Below, in pieces: positions 48,624 to 58,741 of a stretch of 64,000 nt of DNA; positions within the stretch are counted from its first letter, which is position 1, and the number at the start of each line of letters is the position of its first letter. A program made the position numbers and the translations under genes. A model generated the notes under the pieces. The model had not been told where the DNA came from. It saw only the letters and a list, made by a program, of their open reading frames with translations, and searched no databases. This stretch comes from Anthracocystis setariae (lineage: Eukaryota > Basidiomycota > Ustilaginomycetes > Ustilaginales > Ustilaginaceae): positions 1 through 64,000 of the forward strand of contig CAKMXJ010000002.1 in the NCBI GenBank assembly GCA_928724745.1. Direction: 5' to 3'.

Positions 48624-50939
48624 ATGCGCACACTTGTTCGGTGTCTTCTCTTCACTATTTTCCTTGCCTTTGTCCAAGCCGACCTCGTTCCTCACCACGA
48701 AGGATCAGATGCAGGTTCATCTGGTCCATCGTTAAGCAAACGGCATGACTTACCGGCGGCTACTCGATGGGTACAGGCTGCAACTCGATGGACCAAAGCC
48801 GAAGTTCCCAGCACCTTGAAAGGCTGGCGCGTGTTCAGTGATGGCAACCGCTTCCGCGAAGGTATTCGCAAAGGCTGGATCGGCGTCCTACGACGTGTAG
48901 ACAATGTCCGTGATCCGTACAAAGAATACCGGCTCATGAGGAAAAAGTGGATGTACGAGCCCGATTTTCGCAAGCAGTACTTTGTTCCGCGTGTACTTCG
49001 CGTACCTGCTGTTCTTCAAGAAACCGCTATTCCCCACTACAAGCCTTTCGTTGATATGGTCAGGGATGTCGATGAAGAGATTGGCCTCGGAACCCTGGCT
49101 CGTGCCCATGTGCCAGTCATAGCAGAGGACCTCGAGAAGCAAGCTGGCGAGCGAGCAAAGGCGGCTTCTTCCGAAACAGCACCAAACGTACAGCTCTCCG
49201 GAATCGAAGGTCCGCGCCGAACCGCAAGGGCAAGAAGTCGATTGAAAACCCAGCGCAAACCAAGCTTCAACGCGTTTCGAGAAATGCCAGACCGCGATCC
49301 TACACCTGCGCGTACTCCAGTTTCTGGCATCCAAACTGACGACTCTGTGGCCCCATCGCAGCCCGGTTCAGCTCGAACCAAATCCCCGTTTAACGAGCCA
49401 GCTTCCGGTGCCATAACGCCAATCACGGCTGCACACGTAGGCAGGAATCCGTCCGCTGCAACGGCCGCAAATTTCTTGAAGTTTGGCTCTGAACTGGAAA
49501 GACTGAATCAGCAACACAAGGCGCTCCAGGCTTTCTACAATGAGCAATTGAAGAAAGCTGCAACTCGCTACCATGGTCATCCCGAACACCCATTGACCGC
49601 ACAACAAGGGACACAGCAAGCGGGGGCAGGGCTCGCTCCTATTCGCGTCGAAAAAGTCGACTCCCTCGACGCCAGTCTCGACCCAACACCTCGCCGAGCG
49701 GAGGACCCGAATGGAATAGATGCCGACGTCTCCGATCCTGTTACGCCCATGTACGGCACGCCTCACCGCGAGCCGGTTCACATGACGCCCAGCCGAACGC
49801 CAGATTGGCAATTGAAGCGATCTGGCTCGTCACCCTCTCCTATGATTCTGAGCCCCTTGGAAGACCCCTCCCCCATCGTGTCCTCCCGATTCTCAGAGCC
49901 TGATATCAACACCGTTGTTACGGGTAGTGGCGATCCTGGGAGCTTCCGTTTGCCCGGGGACTATGCAGACCTACTCCACGCGGCACGGAAGCGACAGCGT
50001 ACGGATCGCCTTCAAGCCAATCATGCGGCTGCATCCGATTATCGACAGACGTACGTTGGGCCTGAAGCGAGCTCGAGAGTAAGCGCTGGATGGGACGATG
50101 GCGACCCTTCTGCTGAAGGATTGGAGCAGCTCAGAGAGGTCGCCAACAAACACGATGCCGGCATGGCGATCTACCACCAAGATGCGTCGCAAGTCGTGAA
50201 TTCGCCGGCTCGCCTTCCCAAGTCCGAGATCCATCCTTACGGCGACGTAGACGAGGTCGAAGGACTGCCTCCGTACGGGAAGACGGGCGGGGTTCCGCCA
50301 GCCGTTCAAGGCACGACAGCATCGCCATTTGGGATGTCGCTGTCTTCTGGCTTCAATGGACGACGCGATACGAATCTATTTACGCTCGACCGAGTCAGTT
50401 CGTTCGGGGCAGCAGGCGTGCCGCCCAAAAGTCCTTTGCCTACAGACAAGAACCTCGATCATGCAACTGCGTTTGGTGGGAAAGAAGCAGCCACGTTCCA
50501 AGCCGACGCTGCTGCCTCTCCCGACTTGCGAGCCAAGAAGCGCCGAAGACCATCGGCGTTGATGAAGCCGATCTTGGATAACTTTGTCGGCTTCAGGACT
50601 ACTCCTGGTGAGCTAGTCACGCCTCATATGAAAGGGTTCAAACCGTCGTTGACGATCAAGGAAGATAACATGCAGGATCACAATCCGCTCGACTCGAATT
50701 CGCGGGGTGTGGTCTTCCATCGGCCAAGATTGCTGAAAAAGATCATGAGCACGACGTCGTCTAGGCTTCAGAACTTGCCGCACAAGCTGTCGCACACAGC
50801 TGGCGGTAGCTTTAAAGATAGGATGGTGCACATTTTCAAGAATCACCAGAATGTGGCGGATCCGAAAGCAGCTGAGGGCGTTCGAGCCAGCTCTGACGAA
50901 CAAGACCAAGGTCCGTGGGTTCACACTGCGCCGTTCTGA
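48624..50939 (+). CDS. Large secreted protein of unknown function (candidate effector or wall protein)
   Basis: Single exon, 771 residues. A clear signal peptide (MRTLVRCLLFTIFLAFVQA, cleavage before DLVPHH) is followed at about residue 39 by LSKR, a Kex2-type processing site. Residues ~45-160 are basic and aromatic (KGWRVFSDGNRFREGIRKGW, then EYRLMRKKWMYEPDFRKQYF) and may fold. The rest is low-complexity, rich in Ser, Pro, Asp and Ala and apparently disordered, with one helical stretch (AATAANFLKFGSELERLNQQ). The C-terminus is basic and amphipathic and has no GPI or membrane signal. I recognise no domain. The combination of secretion signal, Kex2 site and novelty is what one sees in smut effectors, but most of those are shorter, so the role is open. 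Confidence 0.75.
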   Translation: MRTLVRCLLFTIFLAFVQADLVPHHEGSDAGSSGPSLSKRHDLPAATRWVQAATRWTKAEVPSTLKGWRVFSDGNRFREGIRKGWIGVLRRVDNVRDPYKEYRLMRKKWMYEPDFRKQYFVPRVLRVPAVLQETAIPHYKPFVDMVRDVDEEIGLGTLARAHVPVIAEDLEKQAGERAKAASSETAPNVQLSGIEGPRRTARARSRLKTQRKPSFNAFREMPDRDPTPARTPVSGIQTDDSVAPSQPGSARTKSPFNEPASGAITPITAAHVGRNPSAATAANFLKFGSELERLNQQHKALQAFYNEQLKKAATRYHGHPEHPLTAQQGTQQAGAGLAPIRVEKVDSLDASLDPTPRRAEDPNGIDADVSDPVTPMYGTPHREPVHMTPSRTPDWQLKRSGSSPSPMILSPLEDPSPIVSSRFSEPDINTVVTGSGDPGSFRLPGDYADLLHAARKRQRTDRLQANHAAASDYRQTYVGPEASSRVSAGWDDGDPSAEGLEQLREVANKHDAGMAIYHQDASQVVNSPARLPKSEIHPYGDVDEVEGLPPYGKTGGVPPAVQGTTASPFGMSLSSGFNGRRDTNLFTLDRVSSFGAAGVPPKSPLPTDKNLDHATAFGGKEAATFQADAAASPDLRAKKRRRPSALMKPILDNFVGFRTTPGELVTPHMKGFKPSLTIKEDNMQDHNPLDSNSRGVVFHRPRLLKKIMSTTSSRLQNLPHKLSHTAGGSFKDRMVHIFKNHQNVADPKAAEGVRASSDEQDQGPWVHTAPF

Positions 50940-51106
50940 TCGCATCCAGAGTATAATCGCTCCCTCGTCCGTATCACGATCTGTCTTGTCATTCCTCCTT
51001 CGTTCTCTAGCGTCAACCGTATACGCCTTGCCACTCGTTTGTAAACTCTACCTTGCGATTGAATGGCAGTCTATCATCTAACTCGGCCGCCTAGGAAGTG
51101 AGATGA

Positions 51107-52861
51107 CTAGGGACGGTTGATGATGCCGCAAATGAGTTCGGCAAGCAACTCATCACCGGATCCTGACTCGATGATAGCCTGCTGCTTCTTGATCTGCTCC
51201 TCTGAGCTTGCGCCTGCTCGAACATTGTTGCCCAAACGCTGGTTGCGGAAATAATGCGAAAGCAGGAAAGCGACATCGAGTGATTGCTCAAAGTTGAGTC
51301 TGGGATCGCAGTGACTCTTGTAGCCCCTTTCGAGATCCTTAGGGTCCAAACGCATCGAGCCACCAAAGCACTCGGTGACGTCCTTATCACCGGTCAATTC
51401 GAGGTGAACACCACCGAGGTGGAGGGTGGGGAAGTCGGAAGCGATGATTTCAAGGAAGGAGAGGATCTCGGAGATGATGTCGCCGAACGAACGGGTCTTG
51501 AGCGGTTGTGCGTTAGGATCGGATGAGGCAGGTGGATAAGGGCTGGTCTGCGTGTTGCCGTGCATGGGATCGCACAGCAAGATGATCGAGTCCTTGTGAT
51601 TGCTGTTCGCAATGGCGTCGAGTAGAGGCGGTAGGTGGCTAGCCACTTTCGAGGCACCGAGACGGATGATGACCATGACGCGACCTTTCTCTTTGGCGTA
51701 GACCACGTGTGAAGGAGCGCTTGGCGTGGCCCAGCCGCTTGTACGGCTTGAGGCAGCGGTAGATGGGATGGGCACATCCGGATTGAGAATGTCAAGGATT
51801 TCAATGAGCTCCTGGGGCTTCATGGAAGGGCCGACCTTGATACCGACGGGGTTGCGGATGGACGAGAAGAAATCGACGTGAGCGCCGTCAAGCTGTCTTG
51901 TTCTGTCACCGAGCCAGATGGTGTGAGCCGACAAGTCGTACCTCTCTAGCTGGGCGTTGTCCAGCGAACCGGAAGCCAAGTCGGAAGGGTGGACGTTGCG
52001 TGCTGTCGGGTTGGCAGGCGTAGGCTTTCGGACGAGACGAGTGAGAGCCTCTTCGTAAGCGAGCGACAGACCCTCGTGACTGATAAAGTAATCGACCGAG
52101 TTGAGGACGCTGCTAGACGAGAAAGTGCTCGGATCAGCACCGATGGTTTTCATAAAATCAAGCGCATCGGTCAACGAATCGACGACGGATTCGAACTCGG
52201 CCTGGAGAGCGCTGGACTGAACATGCTGGAAGGACCACTGGCGGGGTGCATGGAGGTCGGCAAGACCGCTGGCAAGTTCGGAGCGGATGTGATTGAGGGT
52301 AGCAGCCGAATGGAAGTAGGCCTGGAGCAAACGTTCAGGATCGGGAATACGACCACTGGCAGGCTCAGCACTGAAGGCGTTGATGTTGTCTCCGCGGAAG
52401 GAGATGATCTCGTGCTTGGAAGCTTGACCTGTGACGGGGTCAATTTTGGTGACGATCTCGGTGGGTTTGGAGCGTGGCTTGGCATACTGGCCGGCGATAC
52501 GTCCGATTCGCACAACAGGCTTGCGAGCACCCCAGATGAGAATAAGACTCATGAGCAGCGACAGTTTGAGTTTTGCTTGGATCTGTTCCGGGTTGCAGTA
52601 GTCAAAGAGCTCGGCACAGTCGCCAGTCTGGAGGAGGAAAGCGTTGCCCTCTGCGACGGCTGCGAGCTGGGATTTGAGTCGATCGATCTCGTTGGGTGAT
52701 ACCAGGCCTGGCAATCGTTGAATGCGTCCCATGACGGACTGGAATGCCTCTTGAGATGGGTAATCGACCTGTTGGGCCTCGTTCTTGGACTTCCAGGTCG
52801 GGTTGGCGTGATATTCGCACACCGACGCCGAAGCACCTGCTGCCAGTGGGGTGGACGTCAT
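51107..52861 (-). CDS. Type II (plant-type) DAHP synthase, first step of the shikimate pathway
   Basis: Single exon, 584 residues from ATG at 52861. Starts with a typical CEYHANPTWKSK-like WP segment, AFLLQTGDCAELFDYC, LILIWGARKPVVRIGRIAGQYAKPRS and DNINAF. Further family features are SVDYFISHEGLSLAYEEALTR, HTIWLGDRTRQLDGAHVDFFSSIRNPVGIKVGPSM, HGNTQ, GGVHLELTGDKDVTECFGGS and HCDPRLN. The enzyme condenses phosphoenolpyruvate with erythrose 4-phosphate using a divalent metal bound by Cys, His, Glu and Asp. Compared with the ~460-480 residues of bacterial and plant type II enzymes it carries extra insertions (for example the Ser/Thr/Pro stretch near VPIPSTAASSRTSGWATPSA). It supplies chorismate for aromatic amino acids. 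No start ambiguity. Confidence 0.93.
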   Translation of the reverse strand: MTSTPLAAGASASVCEYHANPTWKSKNEAQQVDYPSQEAFQSVMGRIQRLPGLVSPNEIDRLKSQLAAVAEGNAFLLQTGDCAELFDYCNPEQIQAKLKLSLLMSLILIWGARKPVVRIGRIAGQYAKPRSKPTEIVTKIDPVTGQASKHEIISFRGDNINAFSAEPASGRIPDPERLLQAYFHSAATLNHIRSELASGLADLHAPRQWSFQHVQSSALQAEFESVVDSLTDALDFMKTIGADPSTFSSSSVLNSVDYFISHEGLSLAYEEALTRLVRKPTPANPTARNVHPSDLASGSLDNAQLERYDLSAHTIWLGDRTRQLDGAHVDFFSSIRNPVGIKVGPSMKPQELIEILDILNPDVPIPSTAASSRTSGWATPSAPSHVVYAKEKGRVMVIIRLGASKVASHLPPLLDAIANSNHKDSIILLCDPMHGNTQTSPYPPASSDPNAQPLKTRSFGDIISEILSFLEIIASDFPTLHLGGVHLELTGDKDVTECFGGSMRLDPKDLERGYKSHCDPRLNFEQSLDVAFLLSHYFRNQRLGNNVRAGASSEEQIKKQQAIIESGSGDELLAELICGIINRP

Positions 52862-53535
52862 TGTGGCCGTAGCTGTAGTCTAATGAGTATGGTCGTGAAT
52901 GAAGGTGCGAAATCGACGTTGAACCTGCTTTCCGAGTCATGCAACCAGGGTTGTTGGGTTGTCGGCCACGCCGCTAAGCAACAAAAAAAAAAAAAGTCTC
53001 CGAAGTCACGTTGTTGCAGTAGCAGCAGCAGCAGCAGCAGTCAACTCGCTCATTTTTGCATGACTGCATGGCTTTCTTCTTAATAATAATAATAATATTC
53101 TTAAAAAAGAAAGTGGTGGCCGTCAAGGCCGATCCACATCTGATCCGGCGGCATCACGTGCCGAATTGATCTTGAGGCAATGTTACAGCGACGCAACTTA
53201 CAATTGCATACTGTTGCAAACCGCAGACTTGCAGATTTTTGGGGAAATGATCTGACAGGTGCAAAGCGAGTCACCTTGATCAACGGTGATTTGTCCGTCT
53301 AGACTCTACCGGCCAATGAGGTTACGAGTCTAATCAGGAGCAGGCTGAAGACGATCTATTCGACCTCTGACTGGTCGGAGCCAAACCGCTGACAGGTGTT
53401 CGAATTGGCGAAACTGTACTGTCGTATTATGAGCGCCCTCATGCTTAGCTCGCACTCCGAGTGGGGCTCCAGGGTGGCGTCTCGGCTTCATTCATCTAGC
53501 TGTGCCGACAGCAAAGTTGGTACCTGAACATCCAA

Positions 53536-53595
53536 GGTACAGTACGGTACGGTACAGTACAGTACAGTACAGTACAGTACAGTACAGTACAGCAC
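53536..53595. repeat. Pentanucleotide array (AGTAC/GGTAC), 12 units
   Basis: Sixty bases read as GGTAC, AGTAC, GGTAC, GGTAC, then seven AGTAC units and a final AGCAC. Similar GTACA words occur in other intergenic regions. Confidence 0.9.
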
Positions 53596-53730
53596 ACAAT
53601 TCTGACTAGCCAATTGTGAGGCAGCATGCAAAAGAGAGCGGGATCTAGCCGACGAAGCGAAGCGATGCAATGCAACACGGGACGCACCAGTGGATCATTC
53701 ATCCGAGCGCCAAGACCGCTTCCTCGATCC

Positions 53731-53760
53731 AATGCAACGCAACGCAACGCAACGCAACGG
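53731..53760. repeat. Pentanucleotide array (AACGC), 6 units
   Basis: Six units, AATGC, four AACGC and AACGG, 135 bp after the previous array. Confidence 0.85.
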
Positions 53761-54936
53761 CGTGGGATGACAACACGCAAGGGTAAACCAAACGGCGGTG
53801 GACACGAACACGAAGCGGCTACTTCGGCATCGGCTGAACCGGTCCAGTACAGTGCTGTACAGTCCTGAAGTTGCAACCCAAAAGATCATTTCCGCGGCGC
53901 TTTCTGTGGACCGCCGACCAGTCTTGTACGGAACCAAGGCAACCAAGTACTGTACAGTACAGTGGACTGTACCACACTTGAATGCAAATCATCGGGTTTT
54001 TCCCCGGTTGAGGTGCGGGATCAAAATTGTTCCAGTTACTAGCTCCGCCGTCAACCAGTTCGTCAATCCATTGCCAACATCAGACCACATCCGATTCATA
54101 AACCGCCAACCTCATCAGGCACATAGTATCGTCATTGACTGGGGATGATCAGAATCGATGTCCTGTATGGTGTTTGATTCCAGACACCGTTCCTCCGTCC
54201 TCGCAAGACAAATGACGATCGACAGACGGAAGTCCGGGTGCAATTTGAGACTACAGTAGTACAGTAGCAGACATGCGCGTGGCGTGGCGTGACCGACTTG
54301 GATTCGAACTCAGATGGTGGTCGGTGTCGCAATTGAACTGCAAGAGGTAGTATGACCTCGCCACTGGAACCACGCATGCGAGTACCGTTCTAGTGACCAA
54401 GAGCGTCTCGCGACTTGCGACTTGCGACTCGCGTCCCAACCCAACCGTAGCCGGATCTGATCCGCCAAGCATATCACTTTGCCTTCACCACGGTCACCGT
54501 GAGAGGCGACATGATGGATCGGCAGGTGAAGGTGACTACCAAACGCTCTCACCAGCAGGCTTTGTGGTCAGAGCGTGTGTGGCGTGACTAGCTCCAGAAA
54601 ACGAAGCTCGATAGATTACCGCAGAAACGTATGCATTCTTCTGCAGCTTGCCTGTGCAACCCTGACTCGACTCACTCGCACCAACCTCGCTTAAAGAGTT
54701 TTCTCCCAACCACTTATTTGTTCCCGCGCCCATTGTCCCAGACATACAGTGCTGCCCGCTTAACGAAGACTCGAGAAGCGGCGGCAAAAGGGCGCATGTG
54801 ACAGCTGCCATCCCCGTTCTCCTGGCCGTTTCGATCCCTTTCCCCGCTTCTTGGAATTCTTATAAACCACGCTCAACCTCTTCAGTGTTCACTATAGATC
54901 CCATTTCCTTCTCCATCACATACTCGTCCCCTGGCA

Positions 54937-56711
54937 ATGTCAACCCCAGCCGCTCCAGCAGACCTCTCCCATCCGCCCGAGGCTTCCTCCTCCTCCTCCG
55001 GACACAGCGCCCACGATGTCAAGGATCCTCAAGTCCAACTCGCTGAGGTCGCCGACGACGAAATCGAACAACTCTCCACAGAGGAGCATGCCGCCCTCGA
55101 AAAGTCGCTTCTCAAGAAGCTGGATCGTCAGATCGTTCCCCTTTGTCTCTTCCTCTACCTCTTCTCCTTCCTTGACAGGTGAGTGTCGAGCGTTGCTGCG
55201 ATCATCTTGGGATGGGGGGTTTTTTTTTTATTTGTATTTTTTATTTTCTTTAACAGTTTCGACGCCACTTTTGCAATTTTACTGACATCCCCTTTCTTGC
55301 CTCCTACAGAACAAATATCGGTCAAGCCAAACTCAATGGTCTCCAGCAGGATCTTCACATGAGCAAGAATGGCCACGACTACCGCGTGGCTCTCACCGTC
55401 CTCTACGTGCCCTACATCATCTTCGAAATCCCCTCCAACCTCCTTGTAAAGCGCGTCGGTCCCGCCATCTGGATCCCCTTGCTCGTCACCTCCTGGGGCA
55501 TCGTTTCCACCTTCCAAGGTCTCGTCGTTAACAAGACCGGTCTCTACATCAACCGTGCCTTCCTCGGGATGACAGAAGCTGGCATTTTGCCCGCCATTAG
55601 CCTTTACCTTACCTTCTTCTACAAGCGCGAGGAGCTTGGCCTCCGACAGGCACTTTACTTTTCTGGTGCAGCTCTTTCGGGTACCTTTGGTGGTCTTCTG
55701 GCCACCGCTATCGGTCAGATCAAACGTCATCCCGGAGGTTGGGCCTGGATTTTCATTATTGAGGGAATCGTGACCGTCATGTTCGGTGTCCTTTGCTTCT
55801 TTATCCTTCCCAATGACATCTCGAAGCTCTGGTGGGTGACGCCGCAAGAGCGAAAGTTGGCATACGCTCGCATGGCACCACCCGTAACAACCACTTCGTC
55901 CAACGATAGCGAAAATGCTCCCGATGTGGGCGCAACAGCTGAAAAGCGGGTTGCAGCAGTGGCAGACCAAGCTGCGCTCGACTATACTGCCAAGTTTGTG
56001 CTGCGCGAGGTGCTGCGAACTTTTGCCGATCCCATCGTTTGGCTGTTTGCCGCTTCCGGTTTTGCCTACGCCACTCTGCTCTACTCGACTGCCTTCTTCA
56101 GCCCTACCATTATCAAGTCTCTCGGCATCGCTCACTCTACCGTTCAGAGCCAGCTGCTTTCGGTACCTCCCACCACCGCTGCCTTCATCCTTTCGATCGT
56201 CACCGCCTTCCTTTCGGACCGCTACCGATGGCGATGGCTTTGGATTGTCATCCTTATCGTCGTTTCCATTGCCGGTATTGGTCTTGCTTACGGTTCTACC
56301 GTCGGCCGAAACCGCTACGGTGGTATCATCCTTCTTTCCGCCGGCACGTACGCTATTCCACCCCTCGGTATCAGCTGGATGCTGAACAACACCGCAGGCG
56401 TCTACAAACGTGCCACCAGTATCGCGCTTTACATCGTGCATACAAACGCTGGCGGAATCTGCTCAGTCTGGCTCTTCAACGACTCGGAGGCACCTCGCTA
56501 CAAGCGCGGCTTCCTGGCCAACCTCGGCCTCAACTGTGCGGCTCTCCTGCTCGTTACCATTGCCGAGCTTTACATGATCTGGGAGACCAAACAGCGCAAA
56601 GCTGGCAAGCGTGACCACCGCGTCACCAAGCTCAAGGACCAAGGTTGGTCTGATGCCAAGATCCGCGAGTATCTCGGTGACCAGCACCCAGAGTTCACCT
56701 ACATGCTCTAA
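54937..56711 (+). CDS. MFS transporter, allantoate permease (anion:cation symporter) family
   Basis: Exons 54937-55178 and 55310-56711, joined by a GTGAGT...CAG intron that restores an Arg codon; 547 residues. A charged N-terminus precedes the first membrane span (QIVPLCLFLYLFSFLDRTNIGQAKL), a typical start of the DAL5/TNA1 family. Twelve spans follow. The MFS signatures LVTSWGIVSTFQGLVVNKTGLYINRAFLGMTEAGILPAISLYLT and SGAALSGTFGGLLATAI are visible, and a polar loop (about residues 235-280) links the halves. Members import organic anions such as allantoate, nicotinate, pantothenate or biotin precursors across the plasma membrane with protons. The exact substrate cannot be told from sequence. 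Confidence 0.92.
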
Positions 56712-57096
56712 GCTGCGCCGTATATACCACTTTCCGCCCTCCCAAAATTTAAGTTGTACTTTACTCCCATCTGTACTAGCGGATCAATCTAGGCGTTGCC
56801 AAAGTGTTTTCAAGATGCCTGTCCTTCTTATGATAGAAACCATTTGCGCTGTTGTGAATGTATACAGAGCCTTTCCGGGCCCTTTCTCGTTGGTAGAGGT
56901 AAGGAGGAATCACGACGAGGAAGACTCTGCCGAGGAGGGGTGGCCTGGAGGCGTGGGGCTGACGGGCAGGACGCGGATTTCGGGAATCAAAATTTAAGCT
57001 TTGCTTGGCTCAGTCAAATACTGCGTGACACCTTCGGTTTGAACGCTGCCTTCGATCCCACCTTAAAACCTTGCCGACCTGCTCCACGTATCCGAA
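56712..57096. other. Intergenic spacer
   Basis: 3' end of the transporter gene and promoter of HAM1. Nothing further recognised. Confidence 0.5.
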
Positions 57097-57684
57097 ATGT
57101 CTAAGCCAACGCTCACGTTCGTCACTGGAAACGCCAACAAGCTGCGTGAGGTGCAGCAGATCTTTGCATCCTCACCTGACTTTGCCTTCACCCTCGTCAA
57201 CAAGGATCTCGATCTGCCGGAAATCCAAGGAACCACCCGCGATGTTGCGCACGCCAAATGTGCTGCGGCAGCCAAAGCGCTCGGTGGTCCCTGCATCACT
57301 GAGGACACTGCGCTTGGCTTCCACGCTCTCGGCGGTCTACCTGGACCTTATATCAAGGACTTTATGAAAACTATCGGTCACAATGGACTCAACAAGATGC
57401 TCGATGGATTCAACGATCGTACGGCATCTGCGATTTGCACTTTTGCCTATTGTGCTGGACCCGGCGAGCCGGTCAAGCTGTTCGAAGGCATCACCGAAGG
57501 CGTCATTGTTCCTCCGCGTGGACCTACCCACTTTGGCTGGGATCCGATCCTCGAGATCACCGGCACGGGGCTCACGTATGCCGAAATGGATCCTAAGCAG
57601 AAGAACTCGCTCTCGCACCGATACAAGGCACTTTCGTTGCTGCAAGAGTTTTTGATCAGCCAGAACGCTTCGAGCAGCGCCTGA
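57097..57684 (+). CDS. HAM1, inosine/xanthosine triphosphate pyrophosphatase
   Basis: Single exon, 195 residues. Family motifs are complete: [62 protein letters not shown], the [11 protein letters not shown] substrate motif and [11 protein letters not shown] near the end. It hydrolyses ITP, XTP and their deoxy forms (dITP, dXTP) to the monophosphates plus pyrophosphate, keeping deaminated purines out of DNA and RNA. The enzyme is cytosolic, usually a dimer, and uses magnesium. Length matches the family (about 190-200). Confidence 0.96.
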   Translation: MSKPTLTFVTGNANKLREVQQIFASSPDFAFTLVNKDLDLPEIQGTTRDVAHAKCAAAAKALGGPCITEDTALGFHALGGLPGPYIKDFMKTIGHNGLNKMLDGFNDRTASAICTFAYCAGPGEPVKLFEGITEGVIVPPRGPTHFGWDPILEITGTGLTYAEMDPKQKNSLSHRYKALSLLQEFLISQNASSSA

Positions 57685-57844
57685 TTCGTCAAACAAAGCC
57701 TTGGAAAGGACTCAAAAGCATCACGAGTGCACACCTCGAAAGTTGTAGCATATACCATTGCATCATAGAGACATGATCTCCGACCGGTTTCATGATACCT
57801 GACCGTAGGAAAGCTGACTGTGTTCAAGACACAATCGCGACAAT

Positions 57845-58741
57845 TCATTGAACGAGTTGCTTGAGATCCTGTCCACTGGCAACGTTCTGGAGACTTGTGG
57901 CGATGCCGGTGGAGAGGTCTGGGAGTGTAACCGCGAACGGTTTGGTACCGGTAGCGAGCTGGATGCCAGCAAAGTCGTTGAAAGTCCTAGCGTAGGCAAG
58001 TTCCTTTGCCAAATCGCCCACACCGTTGGAAGCAGGGATAGGGGCAAATTGAAGAGTGCTGAGGACACCAAAAGCGTTACCGGATTTGTCCATGAACCCA
58101 CTTCCGCTGTCACCGGGGATGCCCGGCGTCACAGTGGCCACGTTGTGTGACCAGCCGTCAGCCTGATCTTGCAGGACGGCACCGTACTTGGGACTTAAAA
58201 GCGTAATGCCTTGGCGGAGGATGGAATTGCCATAGCTGTAAACCTGCTCGAAGCTTGACAGACCCGAGGTTCTCAGACCGTCGGGACCGCCGAAATTGGG
58301 GACGGTGGGGTTGACCTTGTCGTGGTCGGCTGGGTCGATCAGGACAAGCGCAAGATCGTTGAACGCACACGTGTTGGCATCCTTCTCGCCACGCTTCTGC
58401 ATTCGCTGCCACGAGGAGTAGGCAAGGATTCCTGGCTTGGAGGCACCGGTGATGGTGACCTTGGTTCCTTCGGCAAGAGACGGCGAGGTGCAGCCGTCAG
58501 TGTCGCTCGAGCCGCCAGTGCTGGCGCAGTGCGCAGCTTGACCGAGGTAAATTTTCCCACCGTTGTAGAAGACGAAATTGGATGTGCAGCTGCCAGCGGT
58601 GTTGGTGTTGACACCCGGGTGGATGGTGGCTGTCGCCTCATCGGCCCAAGTAGGGGCACGCTTGACGACGAGAGGCAAGGCTGTAATCGCCGTGGCTACC
58701 ACGAGGAAGGAGAGAAGGGCGTTGAAGGGTGCTCCGATCAT
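57845..58741 (-). CDS. Secreted trypsin-like serine protease
   Basis: Single exon, 298 residues from ATG at 58741 (MIGAPFNALLSF); the longer frame upstream starts without an ATG. A signal peptide (about residues 1-20, ending ALP) is followed by a Kex2 site (VVKR). The S1-type triad is visible: His in YLGQAAHC, Asp in AFNDLALVLI, Ser in PGIPGDSGSGF. Cys pairs (CTSN/HC, DGC/TC) could make disulfides. It resembles the small secreted trypsin-like proteins of fungi and bacteria, not the large subtilisins. It is probably secreted outside the cell, where it could act on host proteins. There is no GPI signal. It lies convergent with HAM1 (stops 160 bp apart). Confidence 0.82.
   Translation of the reverse strand: MIGAPFNALLSFLVVATAITALPLVVKRAPTWADEATATIHPGVNTNTAGSCTSNFVFYNGGKIYLGQAAHCASTGGSSDTDGCTSPSLAEGTKVTITGASKPGILAYSSWQRMQKRGEKDANTCAFNDLALVLIDPADHDKVNPTVPNFGGPDGLRTSGLSSFEQVYSYGNSILRQGITLLSPKYGAVLQDQADGWSHNVATVTPGIPGDSGSGFMDKSGNAFGVLSTLQFAPIPASNGVGDLAKELAYARTFNDFAGIQLATGTKPFAVTLPDLSTGIATSLQNVASGQDLKQLVQ

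Larger units (their letters stand above)
52862..54936. other. Intergenic region rich in simple repeats
   Basis: Contains an A-run (about 52983-52995), (AGC)n at 53020-53039, AAT-type repeats near 53083-53097, two pentanucleotide arrays listed separately and further CTGTACAGT words near 53838-53862 and 53948-53970. A tRNA-like text at 54290-54370 was considered and rejected. The last 100 bp form the leader of the transporter gene (TTATAAACC near 54861). Confidence 0.5.

Noticed and set aside
51989..52699. 236-codon plus-strand open frame opposite DAHP synthase
   Set aside because: Antisense shadow of a highly conserved enzyme.
54290..54370. tRNA-like text (GATTCGAAC and a possible A box on the minus strand)
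   Set aside because: The B-box-like word is present, but T-arm stem positions mismatch and no 7-bp acceptor stem can be formed; no T-run follows.
55155..56441. 428-codon minus-strand open frame opposite the MFS transporter
   Set aside because: Low-complexity Gly/Asp/Glu-rich translation, no domain, fully inside the exons of a clear transporter gene.
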